A stretch of DNA of 64,000 bases. It comes from PHAA01 sp034927445. GTDB taxonomy: Bacteria > Bacillota > Syntrophomonadia > Syntrophomonadales > Syntrophomonadaceae. Made by a program: the position numbers and the translations under genes. Positions 58,504-64,000 of this stretch are shown here, in pieces. The notes under the pieces are model-generated. The model did no database searches. It was not told the origin of the DNA and worked only from the letters and a program-made list of their open reading frames with translations. Position 1 is the first letter of the stretch. Each line of letters opens with the position of its first letter. Where the stretch lies: the NCBI GenBank assembly GCA_034927445.1, contig JAYFPZ010000034.1, forward strand, positions 48,631 through 112,630, read 5' to 3'.

Positions 58504-59256
58504 ATGAATGAAGAACGACTGTTGGATATTTTGACCCAGGTTAAAGAGGGAGCGCTGGCAATTGATGAAGCCTGCGACCGGCTAAAGACTCTGCCTTACG
58601 AGGATCTGGGCTTTGCTAAGCTCGACCATCATCGCGCTTTAAGGGATAATTTCCCGGAAGTGATATATTGTGAGGGAAAAACAGATGAACAGGTAGCAAC
58701 GATTTTCAAACATCTGGCTTTAAAGCATGGCAATATTCTGGGGACCAGAGCCCGGCCCGAAGTTTATGAGCTGGTAAGGCATATCATGCCGGATGTCAGC
58801 TATAATCCGCTGGCCCGGCTGCTTTATTTGCAGCGGCAGCCGGTTCCGGTGCTGGGCCAGGCCGCGGTAATAACCGCCGGTACGGCTGACATACCAGTGG
58901 CCGAAGAGGCTGCCCTGTGTTTGCAGATAATGGGCGGAGAAGCGGTGAAGGTTTACGATGTAGGCGTAGCCGGGTTGCATCGTCTGCTTGATAAGATTAA
59001 GGTTTTTGACCAGGTTCAGGTGGTAATTGTGGTTGCCGGAATGGAAGGCGCGTTAGCAAGTGTGGTGGGAGGTCTGACCCGGCGGCCGGTTATAGCGGTG
59101 CCGACCAGTGTCGGCTATGGCGCCAGTTTTCAAGGACTGGCGGCTTTGCTGGCCATGCTCAACAGCTGCGCCAGCGGAGTCGGAGTGGTGAATATTGATA
59201 ATGGTTATGGAGCCGCCGCCCTGGCTATTTCCATTTTGAATGCATTTAATGGATAA
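58504..59256 (+). CDS. larB: Nickel-pincer cofactor biosynthesis protein LarB
   Basis: The product is about 250 residues from ATG 58504. The C-terminal PurE/AIRC-like domain is recognisable by TAGTADIPVAEEAA, VVVAGMEGALASVVGG and VPTSVGYGASFQG; the N-terminal domain has EVIYCEGKTDEQV. LarB carboxylates the pyridinium precursor of the lactate racemase cofactor. No larA, larC or larE is in the window. An extended frame to TTG 58438 adds 22 residues without clear support. Confidence 0.93.
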   Translation: MNEERLLDILTQVKEGALAIDEACDRLKTLPYEDLGFAKLDHHRALRDNFPEVIYCEGKTDEQVATIFKHLALKHGNILGTRARPEVYELVRHIMPDVSYNPLARLLYLQRQPVPVLGQAAVITAGTADIPVAEEAALCLQIMGGEAVKVYDVGVAGLHRLLDKIKVFDQVQVVIVVAGMEGALASVVGGLTRRPVIAVPTSVGYGASFQGLAALLAMLNSCASGVGVVNIDNGYGAAALAISILNAFNG

Positions 59257-59333
59257 AGGTATTCTTTCGGGCATAAGATAGAGGAGAAATAAAAGAGACT
59301 TACACTCTGTAGTACGCCCGAGGGGATGATCGT

Positions 59334-59816
59334 TTGAAAAATTTTATAAATACCGTGGAAAAAGGTCTGGTTAGAGTTGTTGCGGTTTGTCTGTTGCTTA
59401 TGGTTCTGGTGCAGGGGTTGATGACAGCTGACCCAATTCGCTTTTACCTCAGCTGGGGTGAAAGAATGGAAGGCCAGAACATACAATTTCCAGTGAATAC
59501 CAATCCGGAGGCTGCCAACCCGGTGCAGGAAATTAAGTCGCCCCAGGCTCGGGTTACCATCGGAATTGATAAGTATTCCTCTCTGCCTCGAACCAAAATA
59601 CTGGTTAATGGTCAAGAGAAATATAGTCTTACCGACAAAAGGGTTGTAGTTGATATAAATGCCGGCGACACTCTGGAAATAGATTCCAGCGCCTACAATT
59701 TCCCGATTGATTACCAGGTCACCGAGGTATCTTCCAATGTGGCTTTTCCGGAACCGGGCCAAACCTATACTGCCAACCAGACTATAGTAATGATAGGCAA
59801 AATTATAGTAAAATAA
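59334..59816 (+). CDS. Membrane-anchored conserved protein of unknown function
   Basis: This 160-residue protein has one N-terminal helix (VRVVAVCLLLMVLVQGLM) and an extracytoplasmic beta-rich domain (RVTIGIDKYSSLPRTKILVNG, then VVVDINAGDTLEIDS) of possible Ig-like fold. I know of no function. TTG at 59334 lies after GAGGGGATGATCG. The HutP-family gene follows 27 bp later. Confidence 0.7.
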   Translation: MKNFINTVEKGLVRVVAVCLLLMVLVQGLMTADPIRFYLSWGERMEGQNIQFPVNTNPEAANPVQEIKSPQARVTIGIDKYSSLPRTKILVNGQEKYSLTDKRVVVDINAGDTLEIDSSAYNFPIDYQVTEVSSNVAFPEPGQTYTANQTIVMIGKIIVK

Positions 59817-59843
59817 GGTATATGAAAATAGGGGGATACGGTA

Positions 59844-60260
59844 ATGGAAGCAGGCAGTAAAATTGCAGCCACAGCAGCCATAAAGATGGCCTTATCTTTA
59901 TCCCGCCCGGAAGAGGTGCAGCTAAAAAAATCGCTTATGGACGAATTTGGAGTAAAAGCGGTCGCAGTAGACTACGGAGGAGAATTCATCAGCTCAGTAG
60001 CCAAAATAGTTGAAAGGGCGGTTGTAGCAGCTAAACGGGAGGGGGTTATTAAAGACACTCACCCGGACGAAGGGGCAGTGGCCGGGGCGGCCCGGGAAGC
60101 CCTGGCTCAAATTATGCCGAAAGCGCTTGGCCTTAATGTGGGGGGCAAGATAGGAGTAGCTCGTTTAAACGATCATGTGAGTGTGGCCATTTTCTTTGGC
60201 ATCGGGCTGCTGCATCTGGATGAAGTTGCGATCGGTCTCGGTCACCGGGCCGTGCCTTAG
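59844..60260 (+). CDS. HutP-family RNA-binding regulator
   Basis: This 138-residue protein matches the HutP family, whose founder is a histidine-activated, Mg-dependent antiterminator of the hut operon. The central KREGVIKDTHPDEGAVAGAAREAL and the C-terminal HVSVAIFFGIGLLHLDEVAIGLGHR contain the histidines expected for metal binding. No hut gene is nearby, so the RNA target is probably something else. The ribosome site is weak (GGGGGATACGGTA). Confidence 0.8.
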   Translation: MEAGSKIAATAAIKMALSLSRPEEVQLKKSLMDEFGVKAVAVDYGGEFISSVAKIVERAVVAAKREGVIKDTHPDEGAVAGAAREALAQIMPKALGLNVGGKIGVARLNDHVSVAIFFGIGLLHLDEVAIGLGHRAVP

Positions 60261-60352
60261 TTGAGGCATGGCAATAATTGTATATCTGAATTGGCCGGAC
60301 AACCTGCTGATACATATGGCTAAATCATAATCGACAGAAGGAGCAAGGCAGC

Positions 60353-60721
60353 ATGGTAGTAAGGGGGATTAGAGGAGCAATCACGATAAAAGAGGATAAT
60401 GCCTCTGAGGTATTGCAGGCAACAACGGAGTTGCTGACCGAAATTATCAAACTAAATCAATTGCATTCTCAGGACATGGCTAGTATTATATTTACAGTCA
60501 CTCCTGATATAACGTCAGCTTTTCCGGCGGGGGCAGCCCGGGCCATGGGTTTGAATCTGGTTCCTTTGTTTTGCAGCCAGGAAATCGGGGTAAAAGGTTC
60601 CCTTCCGCTTTGCATTCGCGTCCTGATTCATGTTAACACCATCCTGCCCCAGGAGAAAATCAAACATGTATTTCTCAGGGATGCTTATACATTACGTGAA
60701 GATTTGATGAGCCCAAATTAG
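60353..60721 (+). CDS. aroH: Chorismate mutase, AroH type
   Basis: The 122-residue monofunctional enzyme turns chorismate into prephenate. Active-site Arg in VRGIRGAIT, Glu in CSQEIGVKGSLP and Arg in CIRVLIH match the Bacillus AroH pattern. AGGAGCAAGGCAGC precedes the ATG. A terminator follows. Confidence 0.95.
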   Translation: MVVRGIRGAITIKEDNASEVLQATTELLTEIIKLNQLHSQDMASIIFTVTPDITSAFPAGAARAMGLNLVPLFCSQEIGVKGSLPLCIRVLIHVNTILPQEKIKHVFLRDAYTLREDLMSPN

Positions 60722-60743
60722 CCAATAACCGTTTCCGATTACG

Positions 60744-60771
60744 AGCGCCGGTGCTGATGCCCGGCGCTTTT
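60744..60771 (+). terminator. Rho-independent terminator after aroH
   Basis: An 8-bp stem, AGCGCCGG/CCGGCGCT, is followed by TTTTG. Confidence 0.75.
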
Positions 60772-60888
60772 GCGTTGCAGGCTTCGGCGCCGGTGCAGGA
60801 AGCATACTATAAATTCATATAACAAAACGAGGTAATGTGATAATATTATTTTCGAGAGTATAAAGCAGAAAGGAGGGATCAAGCGCAG

Positions 60889-61623
60889 GTGATCAGACTG
60901 GAAGGGGCAAACAAATTTTTCGATTCATTGCATGTTTTAAAAGACATCAACTTGACTGTAGCCTCGGGAGAGAAGCTGGTTATTATCGGGCCCAGCGGTT
61001 CCGGCAAAAGCACCCTGATCCGGTGTATGAACTTACTGGAAAAGCCCACCAGCGGCAAAGTTACAGTTGACAACATTGACATTACCGATCCTAAAGCCCC
61101 GTTGACTCAGGTACGACAGTCGGTGGCCATGGTCTTTCAGCAATTCAATCTCTATCCGCACAAGACCGTTCTGGAAAATCTAACTCTGGCCCCCATAATC
61201 GTAAAGAAAGTATCGAAGGACCAGGCTGTCAAAACCGGTTTGCAGTACCTGGAGAGAGTGGGTCTGCAGGACAAGGCTAATGTCTACCCGTCTCAGTTGT
61301 CCGGGGGGCAGCAGCAGAGAGTAGCTATTGCCCGGGCACTAAACATGCAGCCCAAAATAATCTTATTTGATGAACCAACTTCAGCCCTGGATCCGGAAAT
61401 GATCAATGAGGTTCTGGATGTTATGGTTGGTCTTGCCAATGAAGGCATTACCATGGTAGTGGTCACTCATGAAATGGGGTTTGCCAGGAAGGTTGCCGAT
61501 CGGGTAATTTTTATGGATGAGGGTAACATTATTGAGCAGGGAACCCCGCAGCATTTTTTTGAAAATCCTCAACATGACCGGACTAAACTCTTCCTCAATA
61601 AGATACTTCGCAATAATAATTAA
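60889..61623 (+). CDS. Polar amino acid ABC transporter ATPase 2
   Basis: This 244-residue GlnQ-type ATPase has Walker A GPSGSGKST, Q-loop VFQQFNLYPHKT, signature LSGGQQQRVAIARAL, Walker B ILFDEPTSALDPE and VTHEMGF. GTG at 60889 is 12 bases after AAGGAGGG. It opens a second four-gene amino acid transporter operon, with a different order from that at 52.2 kb. Confidence 0.95.
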   Translation: MIRLEGANKFFDSLHVLKDINLTVASGEKLVIIGPSGSGKSTLIRCMNLLEKPTSGKVTVDNIDITDPKAPLTQVRQSVAMVFQQFNLYPHKTVLENLTLAPIIVKKVSKDQAVKTGLQYLERVGLQDKANVYPSQLSGGQQQRVAIARALNMQPKIILFDEPTSALDPEMINEVLDVMVGLANEGITMVVVTHEMGFARKVADRVIFMDEGNIIEQGTPQHFFENPQHDRTKLFLNKILRNNN

Positions 61624-61682
61624 CCGAAGGGGCGGCAACCGCGGAAAGCAATCAAATTGGTTATTGAAAGGAGTAGTTTTAT

Positions 61683-62498
61683 TTGATTAATAAAAAACTG
61701 GTTTGTATTATTAGCTGTATAATTATGTCCGCATTTTTACTGGTGGGATGCTCTTCTTCCAAGCCTGCCACCACCTCTAGCAGCGCTGATGCTCCTGACA
61801 TTAAAGCCATCAAGGACCGTGGCGTTCTTAATGTAGGAGTTAAAGCCGATGTGCCCAAATTTGGCTTGAAAGATCCCAAGACGGGACAAATCGATGGTAT
61901 GGAAATTGATCTGGCCAAGGCCATAGCCAAAAAAATCCTCGGGGATGAAACCAAGGTCAATGTTAGCCCGGTTACCGCCAAAACTCGCGGGCCTCTCCTG
62001 GATAACGGCGAACTGGACCTGGTCATTGCAACGTTTACCATAACGGATGAACGGAAGCTCAGCTATAATTTCTCCGATCCCTATTTCACGGATGGAGTTG
62101 CCTTGATGGTTAAGAAGGATAAAGGGTACAACACTCTTAAGGATCTCGATGGCAAAAAAATCGGGGTAGCCCAGAGTGCCACCTCCAAAAAAGCGATTGA
62201 AGATGCAGCGGTGCAACTGGGCATCAAGGTGAGTTTCCTGGAGTTTGGCACCTATCCCGAGATCAAAACCGCGCTTGATTCCGGCCGGGTAGACTGTTTC
62301 TCAGTAGACGGAGCTATTCTTAACGGCTATCTGGATGATACGACCGTTATTCTGGCGGAACGTTACAGCCCGCAAAACTATGGCATTGCCAGCAAAAAGT
62401 CCAATACTGCTCTGGCCGAGCTGGTTAACCAGACCGTAAATGATTTGAAGACGTCTGGCGAAATAGACAAGTTGATTCAAAAATGGGGGATTAAGTAG
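61683..62498 (+). CDS. Amino acid ABC transporter substrate-binding lipoprotein 2
   Basis: This 271-residue binding protein has lipobox FLLVGCSS and the family-3 motif DRGVLNVGVKADVPKFG, then DLVIATFTITDERKLSYNFSDPYF. It is similar in layout to glutamate/aspartate-binding PEB1-type proteins. TTG at 61683 follows AAAGGAG. Its stop overlaps the permease start (GTGG after TAG). Confidence 0.93.
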   Translation: MINKKLVCIISCIIMSAFLLVGCSSSKPATTSSSADAPDIKAIKDRGVLNVGVKADVPKFGLKDPKTGQIDGMEIDLAKAIAKKILGDETKVNVSPVTAKTRGPLLDNGELDLVIATFTITDERKLSYNFSDPYFTDGVALMVKKDKGYNTLKDLDGKKIGVAQSATSKKAIEDAAVQLGIKVSFLEFGTYPEIKTALDSGRVDCFSVDGAILNGYLDDTTVILAERYSPQNYGIASKKSNTALAELVNQTVNDLKTSGEIDKLIQKWGIK

Positions 62499-63169
62499 TG
62501 GATCAAGTTTTCGCCGGATTCAAATGGATAGCTCTGTTCAAGGATTGGGACTTATTCGCAGAAGGATTTTTGACTACTATAGAGCTTTCTTTTCTGGCGC
62601 TTATGTTGGCTCTAATACTGGGTATTATATTTGGGGTTCTGGGCAGCAGTTATTTAAAAGTATTTAAAGCTGTCAACCGGGGATACATAGAATTTTTCCA
62701 AAATACCCCTCTGGTCATTCAGGTTTTCTTTCTGTACCATGGTTTGCCCCACCTGGGCATCAACCTTCCCGTTTTTGTGGTGGGCGTACTGGGAGTGGGG
62801 ATTTATCATGGAGCCTACATGGCGGAAGTGGTCCGCTCAGGTATACAGTCGGTGCACCGGGGGCAAATGGAGGCCGCCTATTCCCAGGGTTTTTCCTACT
62901 GGCAGTCTATGCGCCACATAGTTCTGCCGCAGGTTAAAAGGACCATATTTCCCCCTATGACCAATCAAGCCGTTAATCTGATTAAAAATACGTCGGTTCT
63001 GGCAATGGTGGCGGGCGGAGATCTGATTTACCAGGCAGATTGCTGGTCCAGCCAGAACCTCTTTTACGGCCCGGCTTATATCGTAACCGGTTTGCTTTAT
63101 CTGGCGCTGTGTATGCCCCTGGCCACCTTTGCCCGACGGATGGAATACAAGCTGGGGGTGGGGATGTGA
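62498..63169 (+). CDS. Polar amino acid ABC transporter permease 3
   Basis: This 223-residue permease has the YIEFFQNTPLVIQVFFLYHG segment and the EAA loop AAYSQGFSYWQSMRHIVLPQ. It starts with GTG at 62498 and overlaps the next permease by four bases (GTGA). Confidence 0.93.
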   Translation: MDQVFAGFKWIALFKDWDLFAEGFLTTIELSFLALMLALILGIIFGVLGSSYLKVFKAVNRGYIEFFQNTPLVIQVFFLYHGLPHLGINLPVFVVGVLGVGIYHGAYMAEVVRSGIQSVHRGQMEAAYSQGFSYWQSMRHIVLPQVKRTIFPPMTNQAVNLIKNTSVLAMVAGGDLIYQADCWSSQNLFYGPAYIVTGLLYLALCMPLATFARRMEYKLGVGM

Positions 63170-63816
63170 TTCAGGATCTTTTAAAACCTGAGATATTCAA
63201 ATTCCTGGGTCAGGGCTTGTTGACCACCCTGTATATTGCGGTTGGATCAATCATACTCAGCATGATCTTCGGAACTATTCTGGGGGTAGCCAGGGATTCG
63301 AAACACAAAGTCCTGGCCCCGCTGGCCGCTTTGTATATAGAAACAGTACGTAATACGCCGTTGCTGCTGTTTGTCCTGGCTATAAGGTTTATGTCGCCTT
63401 TACCTCCGGTTAATGCGGGAATTGCGGCCATGACCGTTTTTACCTCGGCCATGATCGCGGAAATTGTCCGCGGCGGATTAAACTCGGTCAGTCAGGGGCA
63501 GTGGGAAGCAGCCCGGTCACAGGGCTTCAATTATCTCCAAACCCTTATTTATATTGTTCTGCCCCAGGCGCTCCGGAATATGATACCGGCTATTGTTTCG
63601 CAGTTTACTACGGTTATCAAAGATACATCTTTTGTTTGGGCCGTAGGAACGGAAGAGCTGACCGGCAAAGGCATGATTATCATGGGGCAGTATGGAACAA
63701 CGGCTCAGGTATTTGCCTTATTTGCAATGATTGCCGCCATTTATTTTTCCATGAATTATACTTTATCGGTTTTGGCTCGAAAACAACAGCAAAAAATGGT
63801 GCATCACGCTTTCTAG
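63166..63816 (+). CDS. Polar amino acid ABC transporter permease 4
   Basis: The product is 216 residues from GTG 63166, four-base overlapping permease 3. It has LYIETVRNTPLLLFVLAIRF and the EAA loop AARSQGFNYLQTLIYIVLPQAL. It completes the second amino acid transporter. Confidence 0.93.
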   Translation: MIQDLLKPEIFKFLGQGLLTTLYIAVGSIILSMIFGTILGVARDSKHKVLAPLAALYIETVRNTPLLLFVLAIRFMSPLPPVNAGIAAMTVFTSAMIAEIVRGGLNSVSQGQWEAARSQGFNYLQTLIYIVLPQALRNMIPAIVSQFTTVIKDTSFVWAVGTEELTGKGMIIMGQYGTTAQVFALFAMIAAIYFSMNYTLSVLARKQQQKMVHHAF

Positions 63817-63826
63817 TAGTACCTGG

Positions 63827-63866
63827 AATCCCCGCTGTCCGGTAGATCGGGCAACGGGGATTTTTT
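63827..63866 (+). terminator. Terminator of the second amino acid transporter operon
   Basis: AATCCCCG pairs with CGGGGATT (63827-63834, 63855-63862), followed by TTTT. The intron begins only a few bases further on. Confidence 0.85.
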
Positions 63867-63867
63867 C

Positions 63868-64000
63868 GTGCGCCCGGCATGGGCGTAGTCTAACGGGTGA
63901 AAGTCCCGAACACGCCCGGTGGCGGGAAGTGTATAGCTAAGGCCAAGCGCGTCCATCGCGAGATGGAGTGTGAAGGAAGGCGTCGGCAAATCTCCGGCCT
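63868..64000 (+). mobile_element. Group II intron 5' end (class C-like), truncated by the window
   Basis: The sequence starts GTGCGCCCGGCATGGGCGTAG, the 5' end of bacterial group II introns, and continues with GGGTGAAAGTCCC and AAGGCCAAGCGCG, domain I features. It begins one or two bases after the T-run of the terminator hairpin, the known target preference of class C introns. The reverse transcriptase gene and the 3' end lie beyond the window. Confidence 0.85.

Noticed and set aside
1..64000. tRNA, rRNA, T-box or phage genes
   Set aside because: I looked through the intergenic stretches on both strands and found no cloverleaf ending, T-box core or structural phage gene. A weak tRNA call cannot be fully excluded without a scan.

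Overview
The window looks like part of the chromosome of an anaerobic, endospore-forming member of the Firmicutes (class Clostridia, in the general direction of Syntrophomonadales or Peptococcaceae). The case rests on sporulation genes (a Spo0E-like phosphatase, YtfJ/GerW, SpmA/SpmB, a BofC-like protein), strong AGGAGG-type ribosome sites with many TTG and GTG starts, a B12-dependent ribonucleotide reductase, formate-THF ligase, a cobalamin methionine synthase and the anaerobic aspartate-semialdehyde route to homocysteine. No rRNA, tRNA or CRISPR array was found. The species cannot be named from the sequence alone.

Layout. 1-8.0 kb: one long thiamin operon (thiD-thiE fusion, thiC, MBL hydrolase, thiamin-binding protein, a ThiXYZ-type ABC transporter, thiM, a HAD phosphatase with an apparent ATT start, DUF402). 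8.0-17.2 kb: metallophosphoesterase and KimA-like transporter on overlapping divergent promoters, an FtsX/LolD/HlyD-type exporter with the remnant of a second permease, and a PAS-PAS-HD-GYP protein. 17.3-19.3 kb: an AT-rich islet with three nuclease/glycosylase-like genes beside a beheaded small membrane gene. 19.3-22.8 kb: YifB, Spo0E-like, GNAT, two tandem copies of a structured repeat RNA, tatA. 22.8-28.0 kb: a promoter, SAM-I riboswitch and terminator in front of metH, the aspartate-semialdehyde sulfurtransferase gene, its NIL-ferredoxin partner and a UPF0280 gene.

28-34.5 kb: isoprenylcysteine-methyltransferase-like protein, YebC, an iron-sulfur protein, YjbQ, nrdJ (with a consensus promoter overlapped by two NrdR-like boxes) and a BofC-like gene. 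34.6-45.6 kb: ruvCAB, queH, queA, yajC, HD protein, a decayed MFS gene, a CDF transporter, lapA-like, dtd, a DHH-CBS-nucleotidyltransferase fusion and an M50 protease. 45.6-50.1 kb: scpA, scpB, DUF1992, DUF2953, ytfJ, a third copy of the repeat RNA, spmA, spmB. 50.2-55.2 kb: fhs and a four-gene polar amino acid ABC transporter. 55.4-60.7 kb: folE, a TrmO protein with an extra domain, a pseudouridine synthase, larB, a HutP-family protein, aroH and two unknowns. 60.9-63.8 kb: a second polar amino acid ABC transporter. Its terminator is followed directly by the 5' end of a group II intron that runs off the window.

The most unusual element is the repeat RNA present three times (two tandem copies before tatA, one before spmA). 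Its stems are kept by compensatory changes between copies. Other points of interest are the complete SAM-riboswitch-controlled homocysteine/methionine operon, the nuclease islet, the thiamin operon with its unexplained hydrolases, and the intron placed exactly behind a terminator hairpin.
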